From the NCBI RefSeq assembly GCF_037975245.1, contig NC_092579.1, positions 24,597,166 through 24,661,165 on the forward strand: a stretch of DNA of 64,000 nucleotides, given 5' to 3'. This DNA is from Apostichopus japonicus. Taxonomy: Eukaryota; Echinodermata; Holothuroidea; Aspidochirotida; Stichopodidae. Below the pieces are notes generated by a model, which was not told where the DNA came from, did no database searches, and worked only from the letters and a program-made list of their open reading frames with translations. The position numbers and the translations under genes were made by a program. How positions within the stretch are numbered: the first letter of the stretch is position 1; each line of letters begins with the position of its first letter. Positions 47,477 through 59,659 of this stretch are shown in pieces.

Positions 47477-47746
47477 TACATGGTTTTCAGATTTTGACTT
47501 CGGTTAATCTCAAATAATATTTCACCTCCACATTGATATTCATGGACAAGGGCTACTGATAATAAAATTAAAACTACACACACTATAACCCTAAGTCTGC
47601 AGTAACTTCCTCATGCGCTCAATACTAGCAGCTAGAGAAAAACGTTCTTAAACTTAATATACATTCGACACTGTTTCTCACATTTTGTATGCAAAACATT
47701 CACTCATGCTCGAATCATACTACATTATTGTATGATTTATATGATT

Positions 47747-48898
47747 TATAATAATAATAATAATCATAATAATCATAATAATTTATTTTGTAAAAGCGTA
47801 AAATCCACAAAAGTGCTCTAAAATGCTATGTAACAGCAAATAAAGAAATATAAAAATATGACACAAAATATGTAGTAAAAATGCAGAATTAAATACAATA
47901 TAAATGAGAATGAAAAATAAAAAGCATTCACGTTTGAGTACAGTATTGCACATGAAAGAAATTTAATACACAGTTTAAATATTGCAGTAATGCTGTCTAA
48001 AAAGGAAGGTTTTCAGCTTTGATTTGAAGGTCGTAAGTCTAGAAATAGTTCTGAGTTCAGCTGGCAGCTGGCAGCTCATTCCAGAGGCGTGGCCCAGCCA
48101 CGCAAAAAGCTCTGTTCCCATAGCTGTTTGTCTTGGTGATGGAACCTCCAGACGACTCTGACCAGCAGACTGTAGGGCTCTTGTTGGCTGATAAGGACGG
48201 ATCAGATCTTGCAGGTATGGAGGTGTCATGTTCTGGCACTTGAACACAAGAAGAAGGACTTTGAACCTAATCCGCTGAGATACTGGCAGCCAATGAAGTT
48301 CATGCAATATTGGGGTAATATGACTAGATGTTGTTGTTAGTGTAACGATCCTTGCTGCTATGTTTTGGAGCCTTTGCAGTCGTTTTATTTGTTTAACTGG
48401 TAGTCCACAGAAAAGTGCATTGCAGTAATCCAGTTTAGAAGTTATGAAAGCATGGATTAACTGCTCTGTGGCTTCTCTGGTGAGGTATTTTCGTATTCTT
48501 CCGATGTTGTAGAGATGGTACTGAGCAGACCGACACACAGATGTTATATGGTCTTCCATAGAGGCATGTTTGTCCATTATGACACCGATGCTCTTTGCCA
48601 CATCACTAGGCTCCACCTGATGGTCACCAATAATGATGCTTGGACACTCTATCTTTCTGGCCAGATGCTTTGATGATATTAGAAGCACCTCAGTCTTTGA
48701 GTTATTCATTTTCAGGCATTTGTGTGACATCCATTGCCGAACTGAGGTTATGCACTTCTCTAGGCGGTGCACAGTGATAGTAATGTCATTGGGGTGGAAC
48801 ATAAGATAGAGACTCGAGTCGTCTGCATAGAAGTGATAGTCCATGTCCTGCGAGCGAAGGAGCTGACCCAGTGAAGACGTGTAATGACGTAATGACAC
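47747..48898 (-). pseudogene. CR1/L2-like LINE with YADD box, 5'-truncated and frameshifted
   Basis: The minus-strand frame 48898-47975 (307 residues) contains the RT catalytic box HFYADDSSLYL (residues 22-32), LKMNNSKTEVLL, SIGVIMDKHASMEDHI, HAFITSKLDYCNALFCGLP, RLQNIAARIV, LHELHWLPVSQRIRFKVLLL and TFKSKLKTFLF. Near 48060-48130 the expected RAFCVAGPRLWNELP motif is in another frame, so a small pair of indels around a GCTGGCA duplication has shifted it. The 3' tail ends in (AAT)n at 47747-47785. Parts upstream of the YADD box are missing. Confidence 0.82.
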
Positions 48899-48989
48899 TA
48901 AATGCCAAAACTAGGGTTCTCCCATTGGAAGTGATACATATTACATAGTGGTAAATAATTAGACTAATGCCTGTGAAGCTATCCACTGG

Positions 48990-51400
48990 TATAAGAAAAT
49001 CTTCAAGACCATTTCAATGTTAACTGTATACGAAATGACAAGTAAATGGCAAACCCTCAGAAAAACTGTCATCCTACGTTAAGACATGGAGAATGTTTCA
49101 AATTTCGATATGTCCTATATAAGTCCTACATTTGTCAAACTATTAAGAAGTACAAGCAAAGACAAACTTTCCTTTAATCGACCATCAATTTCATAATGCT
49201 TCACATCGTGTTGCTGTAGTTGCTTAGATATTTCTTTTTGATGTCTCTTTCAAGTTTATTGTTTTATTTTATTGTGTTGGTATAGTCACATAAATCTAGT
49301 ATTGTAACATCAGACCAATCAATATTACATGCAGCACACTTTTCACTTGAGTGAAACTATTGATTTCCTTTGTCCAGTTATGTTGAATCAATAAATGAAA
49401 AAGAAATATTCTTAATCATGGTATCAAGTAGTCCATACAGCTGTGTTTCTTTCACACTGGTGGGCAATATATATACAGAAGCATTAACATGCATGGGAGG
49501 TCAAGTGCATAAAACAAGTGGTCAGATTACACAATTGCTGCTTTCCAGAGGTATTTACATTAGGCATTACTGTTTGTGAAACATTTTGTGTGAAACCCAT
49601 CATTCAAACTGACGATACCTGGCACAATTTTCACAAGTATTTTGCATGAAAAGATAAAACACTTACAAATTTTTTCTTGTTTAGATGGTCGAATTAAGAG
49701 AGATCCTCTCTTCAAAATTTGCCAAAGTTTTCAAAATTAATTACAACATGAAAATTCATTGTCAAAGAGAGGACTAAACTGCTCTGAGGACGTCAGTAAA
49801 ATGCTGCTTAAAGTTTGAACATTAGTGAACATTGCTTGGACTTTGCTTCACATTTGGGAGCAAAACTGATGACATTCAAGAGTAAAATCAGGAACACTTA
49901 CAACTTTGTAGTACATTGTCAAAAAATGGTTTCATGTACTGCACTGTACACTCTTATTTGATATGTCACATTTAAATACTGCTTGATGCCATTTTTCCTT
50001 TTCTACATGTCAACATTGGTGCCTTCTAATACACATTTCCGCATTAAACATGACTGTATTTAAAGCTGTATTCTGTGTTAAACATGCTACAATATCATGA
50101 GACCAAATTTAAACATGAAAAGAAAAGATCGGGTTCCTGAAAACATAATCTTTTAATTTTTTAATCTTTCAATCAATCTCACCAAGAACTATTGATGCAA
50201 CATATTTTGGCAAATGAACCAAAATATGCAAGTTATTTGTAGGATACAAATTTTCTGTGCAGAATTAGCTTGTAAATAACTGCTTTAAGAGTCTTTATTT
50301 CTATGGTCAAATTGATAATTCCTTCCATCTTGTCGATTTCTATCTGGACATCTGGAAAATAGTGTTTTACACACTTCATAATTCTTCCCAAATTTAAAAA
50401 GTTGTAAATTACTGATTTTTACAAGATGACCTAGCCAATGGAATAAACGTCCAAAAGTTGCCATTTTGCATGTATACACTATACCATCGTTTTACACAAT
50501 ATGTCAAATCTTACATGGTAACCTGCACTGGTGTTTCTTGTTGAATTTGGTAATTTTATGTTTTGTCATGATGCTACCAATTGTGTAAAATATCAAATTT
50601 ACCAAGAGTTTTGACATTTTTCAATACAGTTAAAATTGTGCATATAAAAGGTTTTCCCAAAAATTGGCAGTGTTGTTGGTGTATCAGATTATTGCCAATT
50701 AGTCAAGACGTTACAACGTGTGCAATTTTCTGATTTGTAAAACATAACCATGTCTAAGTTGTGATTGTGATGTTCCTTTTCTTGCTTCCATGGAACAGCA
50801 ATATTAACATTAAACGTAGAGAAATAAACATACTTAGTCTTTCAATGAACAGTAGAGAATGAAATGCCACTTTTTGTTTCCACACTTGTGACTGACTATA
50901 CAAGTTAATTTATTCATTGCAACAATACCTTCAACAAAATTAGATGGCTATTGTGGAATAACTTTTTAAGCTATTTGGACCATTTCTGATCTAGCGTTCA
51001 AAGATTAAAGGCATTATGTAACCTGAATACAGGCCTGCAAATTTATGTACACATGTCATATGCAGTGCATCAGTACATCATGATACTTGTTATCATGTAA
51101 TGAACTACAACCAAGTCAGTCTTTGGCAGCCTGCATTCAAGATCCAAGTATAACCATTTGCATTTCAGGTAGGCTTTAAGTGGGCTTCAATGTACTTGTC
51201 TGCAAGTACAGTCTGTTCCCAGTTTATTTGGATCCCCTTTATCTGGTACTACATCCAACAAACAAGTCAGTGTGTTTGAGAAGTAACTGCCAGTCAGACA
51301 GTAAAGATAAATACAAACCTTCAGCTTCACAAGATGAAAACTTCTAAGGCAACATCATTTCATTTGTCCACCGAGAACTATACCAGTCTGCAGGGAGAAT
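48990..51400. other. AT-rich non-coding sequence
   Basis: No supported gene. The ORFs at 49370-49579 and 50285-50479 are isolated, with no domain. Confidence 0.45.
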
Positions 51401-51454
51401 TACAGAAAAGAATGAACTAATTAGAGAAAAGAATGAACTAATTAGAGAAAAGAA

Positions 51455-52560
51455 ATGTAGTAAGTTTGCTGACTAACAATCTATAAGTTCTGGTAAAATA
51501 TCTGCAGGGTGTAGCAAAGAAATGAACTAAGTTTGCTGACAACAATCTATAAGTTCTGGTAAAATATCTGCAGGGTGTAGCAAAGAAATGAACTAAGTTT
51601 GCTGACAACAATCTATAAGTTCTGGTAAAATATCTGCAGGGTGTAGCAAAGAAATGAACTAAGTTTGCTGACTAACAATCTATAAGTTCTGGTAAAATAT
51701 CTGCAGGGTGTAGCAAAGAAATGAACTAAGTTTGCTGACTAACAATCTATAAGTTCTGGTAAAATATCTGCAGGGTGTAGCAAAGAAATGAACTAAGTTT
51801 GCTGACTAACAATCTATAAGTTCTGGTAAAATATCTGCAGGGTGTAGCAAAGAAATGAACCAAGTTTGCTGACTAACAATCTATAAGTTCTGGTAAAATA
51901 TCTGCAGGGTGTAGCAAAGAAATGAACTAAGTTTGCTGACTAACAATCTATAAGTTCTGGTAAAATATCTGCAGGGTGTAGCAAAGAAATGAACTAAGTT
52001 TGCTGACAACAATCTATAAGTTCTGGTAAAATATCTGCAGGGTGTAGCAAAGAAATGAACTAAGTTTGCTGACTAACAATCTATAAGTTCTGGTAAAATA
52101 TCTGCAGGGTGTAGCAAAGAAATGAACTAAGTTTGCTGACAACAATCTATAAGTTCTGGTAAAATATCTGCAGGGTGTAGCAAAGAAATGAACTAAGTTT
52201 GCTGACTAACAATCTATAAGTTCTGGTAAAATATCTGCAGGGTGTAGCAAAGAAATAAACCAAGTTTGCTGACTAACAATCTATAAGTTCTGGTAAAATA
52301 TCTGCAGGGTGTAGCAAAGAAATAAACCAAGTTTGCTGACTAACAATCTATAAGTTCTGGTAAAATATCTGCAGGGTGTAACAAAGAAATGAACTAAGTT
52401 TGCTGACAACAATCTATAAGTTCTGGTAAAATATCTGCAGGGTGTAGCAAAGAAATGAACTAAGTTTGCTGACTAACAATCTATAAGTTCTGGTAAAATA
52501 TCTGTAGGGTGTTGCAAATAAATGAAGTAAGTTTGCTGACTAACAATCTATAAGCAAAGA
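51455..52560. repeat. 66-67 bp tandem repeat, about 16 copies
   Basis: The unit runs GTTTGCTGACTAACAATC, TATAAGTTCTGGTAAAATAT, CTGCAGGGTGTAGCAAAGAA, ATGAACTAA. Copies alternate between GACTAACAAT and a form one base shorter (GACAACAAT). Some carry AATAAACCAA instead of AATGAACTAA. A separate 25 bp duplication (gaatgaactaattagagaaaa) lies just before, at about 51411-51455. The last unit (52500-52560) is diverged. Confidence 0.95.
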
Positions 52561-52599
52561 AATGGCTCAGTTTGGATTACCAGCATCAATTATGTTGTA

Positions 52600-53214
52600 G
52601 TAAGTTGTCTATTCATGATGTAGTTTATTTTTACCTATTTGTAATATTGTTCCTGTATATAGCTAGTAATCTGTGATACATGTACCAACTGGCCTTTGCC
52701 GTGAATAACATTATGGAAATTTGGGAGGCAGGTTACTTCACTGATGCTTTCAACAAAGATTTCAACAAGAAAGTGCCATGAGGCATTAGCATTAATCTTC
52801 AATTAACATTAATCTTCAATAGACAGCAAATAATGTACATTGTGCACACACAATTACACACTATTTTCTGTCAATAGCTTAATCACCATCTTATCCAGCT
52901 TTACATTTGGGAATGTAAAGATCTCAAAATGATTTCCTTCTTTTTGCCATTTAAAGCAATTCTCTATTTTTGACAAGTATTTTCACTTGACGTCTCGACT
53001 ACATTCCCCTCAAGTTGCCCCAGCTAATTGTATTCAAAGTCACACAGGATTCGATTGAATGCCATTTATTCCATCTGCTAGTTTTATTGACAGTTAGCAG
53101 AAGTTGTCAACAAGGTATGAAAAAGACTGTCACAACACTGTCCCATGCTTGTGATTCCAATGATGGAGAGAGAATATCAATATTTTCAGCAACAGGAGAA
53201 GGAACCTGAAAGCC
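52600..53214. other. AT-rich non-coding sequence
   Basis: A 13 bp word (cattaatcttcaa) is duplicated at about 52790-52820. The ORF at 53015-53209 has no recognised domain. Confidence 0.4.
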
Positions 53215-54125
53215 AGAATTTCCTTAAAATTCCAAATAACAATTTGACTAATGTAGAGCAAGTGAGTTAAATTTGTCCAAAAATTAAGTGAGAACCAGAA
53301 AAGATTTGCAGCAATCCCTTTTGGGCATGAAACATATCATTCACTCATAAGGATTTTCCAGTATAGAATTTTAATCCAAAATGTTTAAATATCCAGAAAA
53401 AACAGTCTTCCTATGTGAAATATAGACACACGTATCTTACCAATGTTGAGCTAGCAAATCCCTTTAATAATTGCTGAGAGTAACACAACATTGTTTATAC
53501 ACTGTGTAATAACCTTTTGACCCCTTGAGCCAGTGTGTGCCCATTTGAGATAACCTGTTGACCCCTTGAAGCTCAGAGGGTGAAAACTGCTTACAGTAAG
53601 TGCACGTTAAGCAAGAGTATGAATACTGAAGCAGATTTCATTGCCTGGATGCCAGGTATTTTTTGTTGAAGATCTCTAGAGCCCCTTCACAGTACTAAAC
53701 TGAACTGAATTTGACCAAACTATGTTCACCAAAAGCAAATAATAGCATTGGAGCATTCACAGATTTATTGTAGCTTTAAAATCGGAGTTACCATGTTTGA
53801 AAGGTATTCAGACTTTCACTTAAATGTTGACTGCAAATGACCTTTCACCTCCACCAATTTCAATAGGGTCGTTGTACTAAACAAGCTGAATCTGCATGTA
53901 TCATCTATGAAGTTCAACAAAGATTTACTTTTTGAGTTATCAAGTTCACAAAGCTTTCAGACTCAGAAAAATGTTGACCCCAAATGACCAATTTGCTTCT
54001 TGTAATCGATAACCAAGACGGATCCACACCAAGTATGAAGTTAATCCACCATTAACTTTTTGAGTTACCGTGTTTGCAAGCGTCACATACATCGCAAAGA
54101 TTCCTTTTGCCTCTGGCAAGTACTA
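53215..54125. repeat. TGACC-unit repeat, copy C
   Basis: It carries the same leader as copies A and B (gactaatgtagagcaagtgag, agaaccagaaaagatttgcagcaatccctttt). TGACC units follow at 53815-54060 (TGACCTTTCACCT at about 53838), and it ends at 'agattccttttgcctctggcaag'. Confidence 0.65.
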
Positions 54126-54469
54126 AAAAACAGTAGACAGCTTCATATGTTAAATTCTACTGTACAGTTTACATAGATAATACCTAAAATCTCCTACAGT
54201 ATGTCAATACATGTAACTGTATCTAAACAGAACAAGCAAAATGAAAAATAGATCGCATCAATTGGTGATTGTATTTCTTAATACCATCTGGTATATTTTG
54301 GGGTTATTAACATGGATTTATGCAATTTTCTTGTGAATGGTCTTTGAGTCCAATCAAGTAGACAAGTAGAAACAGCTTCAAAACTACACAACGGTACAAA
54401 CTAAGCATCCTGCTGTAAAAAAGTGACTTTACCAATCAGAAATCCTGGAAACTTAATAGGTTTAGTGAT

Positions 54470-54700
54470 TCCTTGCCATTGAATGTAACACTACATACAA
54501 AAGACAACAGAGTTCTTGTTTTCACTAAAGGGGATCCACATGCCATTTTTAAAGTTCATTCTGGTTCTTCTTTTGAAGTAATCATAATCAAGTTTACAAG
54601 GTTTTCAAACCTTGCCCTCTGTTGATCTCAAATGACTTATACAAAAAACAAGTCCTTGTACTCACTAAGATGGAGCTACATGTCAAGCGCATATTTTTAA
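54470..54700. repeat. TGACC-family repeat, left-end fragment
   Basis: The left end 'gtgattccttgccattg' is followed at once by a unit (agagttcttgttttcactaaaggggatccacatgcc, gtttacaaggttttcaaacc). The leader seen in copies A-C is absent, so it is either a short subfamily or a deletion. Confidence 0.5.
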
Positions 54701-55584
54701 CCAAGATTAGCAACTATAAAACAAAGAGTTTTTTATATTTATTGTCTTTGAGCTGATTGCACTAGTTAGTGATTGTTGGTTATAGAGCATCATATCCCAT
54801 TTGTAATCAGAATGTGAGCCAATCACCAGCTCATCAACTCGTTCATGTAAAGTGATTGCTTTTTGAAAGCTGTGTAATATGAATAACCAGTACTCTAAAC
54901 ATCTAGACAGTCTTACCTACAATATTCATCAAATTAACATATGAACACGAACTCTGCAAATTCAACCTTGAGGAAATAATCTTTTTACATGTTTGGCAAA
55001 TTCTGTGAAAATTTCTGAACCATAATAGTTAATAACTACCACAGCAATGATATGTGGATGAAACACCAAATGAAATCTTAGGTTGACACTGATTTAATTT
55101 AAATACATAGATGTCAAAATATCAATGGGTATAGATATTAAATAAATAAATTACAGCGCATTCCTCACTTGTTATTTTCTAGCATATCCCTTCATGACAT
55201 GACCTGATATTGCACTCAATGCGCTGTTACAGTTATTCTGTTAGTTATTATGTGTTATGTGTTACAGAAATTATGTTTTATGTATGTATTATGTGTTACA
55301 GCTACAGTTATTATTCCATGATTGAATACAAGGAAACTAAAAATTGTCAAGAAGTATTTTCTCTCCTGATCTATACACAGCTGCACTATCAAAAAAATCT
55401 TTGCTGTTTGCACTTAATTGAAAAGTGAAAGAGTGCTGCAAATTTAAGAAATGCATACTTGTATCATTGTATGCTTAAATTAGTGACATATTTCATTTCA
55501 ATGGGGTATGAAGCACAATGAAGTGTTCATTATACATTCATTATATGTGAATTACTACCAATAAACAGCAGAGAAGTACTGTGC

Positions 55585-55751
55585 TGTAGCTTCAATTTTG
55601 GAGTTATCATGTTTAAAAGGTTTTCAGACTTTGACACCTGTTGACCTCTACCAGTTTCAATCATGGGCATCTATCACCCAAGTATGACATTAATGCAAAT
55701 TATGGTTGATGAGATATTGTGTTTACAAGCTGTGTTACCATTTCCCATTAA
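55585..55751. repeat. TGACC-family repeat fragment next to a MITE
   Basis: 'gagttatcatgtttaaaaggttttcagactttgacacctgttgacctctacc' belongs to the family. More family sequence (gaggtatcgtgtttacaagctgg, cacatacacaaagacacac) follows at 55990-56110, after the small inverted-repeat element. Confidence 0.55.
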
Positions 55752-55976
55752 GGTACCCACAACTCATGAATATTAATGATGTCAAAGTTGTTGCAAAGAG
55801 CATATACTCACTACAAATGCATGTAGTTTTATGTAGTTATGTAGTTAGCTGTATTTAGTTACAACACCATACCATGTATGAACCAAATTGGAAATTCTGT
55901 TGAAGAAATATTGACATTTTAAGAAATTCATGTTAACCCCAGCCCGGAAGCTCATTAATATTCACGAGATGGGAAC
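55752..55976. mobile_element. Small inverted-repeat element (MITE), 225 bp
   Basis: The left end GGTACCCACAACTCATGAAT, then ATTAATGA, is matched by the right end read inverted (GGTTCCCATCTCGTGAAT, then ATTAATGA); about 22 of 28 positions agree. Only 170 bp of AT-rich DNA lie between. No clear target duplication was found. It lies between two parts of a TGACC-family repeat. Confidence 0.6.
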
Positions 55977-56229
55977 CACAAACAAATGGGCATATCTACA
56001 CATCATTGGGCATCTACCTACTAAGCATGACATCGACTCAAGTTGGGCTTCTTGAGGTATCGTGTTTACAAGCTGGCCGTCACATACACAAAGACACACA
56101 TACATTAACGCATTAACGATTGTTAAGGTGTACTCGGCATTGGCATCGTAACCAAAAAATGTCCTGCAAACCAGTTCTGAACGAATTGAACCAAAGAAAA
56201 TCTGATACTCAAAGACGAACGTCTTAACA

Positions 56230-56362
56230 GTGTGGATGGTAGAATAAAAAGGGAGGGCATAACCCAAGGGGTCCGGACATAGAGGACGCCAGTGTTAAAA
56301 AGTTACCAGTTCATTCTAGGCATGGTAGAATGAGAATGCTGAGCTTGTGAGGAGACAGGTGA
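56230..56362 (-). repeat. Solo remnant of a DIRS terminal repeat
   Basis: 'atggtagaataaaaagggagg', 'ggggtccggacatagaggacgc', 'agtgttaaaaagttaccag' and 'gtgaggagacaggt' line up in order with 14154-14281 of the full element at roughly 75-80% by eye. No other part of a DIRS element is adjacent. Confidence 0.7.
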
Positions 56363-56369
56363 TTTGGAA

Positions 56370-58260
56370 AAGGAGCTTTCATAGCACTGCACAAACTGCA
56401 ACCCAAGAGGCTGATTAATCTTCCCATCAAACAAGAAAACCACACATATAATAACTACTGTTCAATGTACCTTGACACTCCAATCAAATTTGAATCTTTG
56501 TCTCATTCAATATTCTCAACATATGAATTGATCCCAATGAATTTTGTCCTTGAGGTTGTTATTCTCCACAAGGAATCCCTCTCGACCCAGCATAAAATGA
56601 ATCAACTTCTGTGCCAAAAGACACAATCAATCTGAATGTTTCATGCCATATGAGATGGCACATATAAACTGCATTAACAGTGGTATTTGCTACTGTCGTG
56701 TAGTGGAAGACTGTGAGAGTTTGTACACATACTTTTTATTCTATTTACATATTTATAGTAAATTGATGAGGTCAGAGTGAAGGAAGAATATTTTTTAAAG
56801 TATAAAGCAAGTTACCATTTCCTTTGAATGAATACTTTAGAGTAAACAAAGTAAACACATAACATTTATCTTTTAATAATTACTTCCTAAGAAAAAAAAA
56901 AAACTAAAATAGTTACCATGTTTATTTTTTGTCAATGATTTGTTAAAAACATAAGAACTTGCTTTAAGGAAATACAAAAATTAGTTTTCATTTCAGAAGG
57001 CTTCATCTCACTTTGTGACAGGTAATCTTATTTATCACACTTAAGATTGAATGAAAAGTGAATACTACCTAAAATGGATACATCTAAACTATTTGGATGA
57101 AATTACACAATACCCTGTACATCAGTTATGAGTTGGTTTAATTAAGGGGGACAGGGACATGGTCAGGAGGCTAATAACTTTCTAATATAGATAACATAAC
57201 CTTCAAGCTTGTGCAAACAAGAAATCTATCATCATAAATGAATATTTAAAGTCTCATTATGCATTAAATCTTGACAGTCTAAACTAATTTTTGTTGTTGT
57301 TACTATTTTGTAGTAAATAATCACACAATGATGACATTGTAGTGACCTTTCCATTCATACCTGTACAACTTTAATAGGTTATATGCTGTGGCACATGCTT
57401 AATGGAGTCACTGTGGCTTGCACCATAACGTCTGTCTCTCTCAGTTTCTCACAAATAACATTTCCATAGCAGAGTGAGCCGTTGGAAGGAAACATAAATT
57501 CAACAAACAATAGTTCTTCACTGGCAAATAATGGCAGTCAAATCTGTGACTGTATCAAGTCCAACTAGCAGTGTAGCCACAGATATATCATACTACGGTC
57601 AAGGCATTTGCTGGTGCATGTGTTTGAACTGACCATTGTGTTGACAAACACTGGACACGCAATTACATCATTCGAATTTTTGGCAAAAAAGTACATCATG
57701 ATTGTGTGATTATTAATTACACAATATATTAAGTGTAGACCTAAGGATCAGTTAGTTGTTTATATTGGAATACAGTGAGACTTTGTACAGCAAAGCAAAC
57801 CTTTCATACCTTCTTTAAAAGTCTTAATGATAATCCAAAGCAAGAAATAACCAATACCAACAAAATAACAAAACAAAAAAAACACAAACTCCATTCACAA
57901 GTTCCAGAGAGAGCAACAAATCCTCTGGTAAGGTTAATAAACAAACAGAAATGCTCTTGAGAGTGACTCCAATGAACAGTGTTCACCTCTCCTTGTTGAT
58001 CACAAGAACTAAAATGAGTGGAAATGTTTATACTGCCTGTGTGTCAATTGGAGATGATACAGCAACAGGCAGGCACGGATCTTTCACTACACTTCACATT
58101 TTCATGTGCATACGGTACATTTCATAAATTAAGTCCCACTCCTACAGTGAGAGATTCAGCTAGAGATACTGTACTTGGAAGGATCAAATGGAAGCATGAC
58201 AAGATGAAATGAATAATTCCAGAGTCAACAGTTGAAACAGTGAATAAGCAATCAAGAGAG
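56370..58260. other. AT-rich non-coding sequence
   Basis: No supported gene. ORFs at 57775-58212 are AT-rich with no domain. There is a poly-A run at about 56890-56902. Confidence 0.45.
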
Positions 58261-58266
58261 TTTTTC

Positions 58267-59646
58267 ATTGAGTTATTAATCAATATTACTGTATCTATTG
58301 CTATGGTAGATATCTATAGGGTTTACACTTTGAGTTATTAATCAATATTACTGTATCTATTGCTATGGTAGATATCTATAGGGTTTACACTTTGAGTTAT
58401 TAATCAATATTACTGTATCTATTGCTATGGTAGATATCTATAGGGTTTACACTTTGAGTTATTAATCAATATTACTGTATCTATTGCTATGGTAGATATC
58501 TATAGGGTTTACACTTTGAGTTATTAATCAATATTACTGTATCTATTGTTATGGTAGATATCTATAGGGTTTACACTTTGAGTTATTTTAAATCAATATT
58601 ACTGTATCTATTGCTATGGTAGATATCTATAGGGTTTACACTTTGAGTTATTAATCAATATTACTGTATCTATTGCTATGGTAGATATCTATAGGGTTTA
58701 CACTTTGAGTTATTAATCAATATTACTGTATCTATTGTTATGGTAGATATCTATAGGGTTTACACTTTGAGTTATTAATCAATATTACTGTATCTATTGC
58801 TATGGTAGATATCTATAGGGTTTACACTTTGAGTTATTAATCAATATTACTGTATCTATTGCTATGGTAGATATCTATAGGGTTTACACTTTGAGTTATT
58901 TTAAATCAATATTACTGTATCTATTGTTATGGTAGATATCTATAGGGTTTACACTTTGAGTTATTAATCAATATTACTGTATCTATTGCTATGGTAGATA
59001 TCTATAGGGTTTACACTTTGAGTTATTAATCAATATTACTGTATCTATTGCTATGGTAGATATCTATAGGGTTTACACTTTGAGTTATTGATCAATATTA
59101 CTGTATCTATTGCTATGGTAGATATCTATAGGGTTTACACTTTGAGTTATTAATCAATATTACTGTATCTATTGCTATGGTAGATATCTATAGGGTTTAC
59201 ACTTTGAGTTATTAATCAATATTACTGTATCTATTGCTATGGTAGATATCTATAGGGTTTACACTTTGAGTTATTTTAAATCAATATTACTGTATCTATT
59301 GCTATGGTAGATATCTATAGGGTTTACACTTTGAGTTATTAATCAATATTACTGTATCTATTGCTATGGTAGATATCTATAGGGTTTACACTTTGAGTTA
59401 TAAATCAATATTACTGTATCTATTGCTATGGTAGATATCTATAGGGTTTACACTTTGAGTTATTAATCAATATTACTGTATCTATTGCTATGGTAGATAT
59501 CTATAGGGTTTACACTTTGAGTTATTTTAAATCAATATTACTGTATCTATTGCTATGGTAGATATCTATAGGGTTTACACTTTGAGTTATTAATCAATAT
59601 TACTGTATCTATTGCTATGATAGATATCTATAGGGTTTACACTTTG
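58267..59646. repeat. 62 bp tandem repeat, about 22 copies, with ordered variants
   Basis: The unit runs TTTGAGTTATTAATCAATAT, TACTGTATCTATTGCTATGG, TAGATATCTATAGGGTTTAC, AC. It contains the palindrome TAGATATCTA. Some units are 3 bp longer (TTATTTTAAATC) at about 58583, 58896, 59270 and 59521, that is, every 4-6 units. Others carry ATTGTTATGG at about 58546, 58735 and 58923, every third unit. Confidence 0.95.
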
Positions 59647-59659
59647 CTTTTGCTAAACA

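Noticed and set aside
58267-59646. CRISPR-like regular repeats
   Set aside because: The repeats are directly adjacent 62 bp units with no unique spacers, in a eukaryotic context; the 67 bp and 80 bp arrays are the same in kind.
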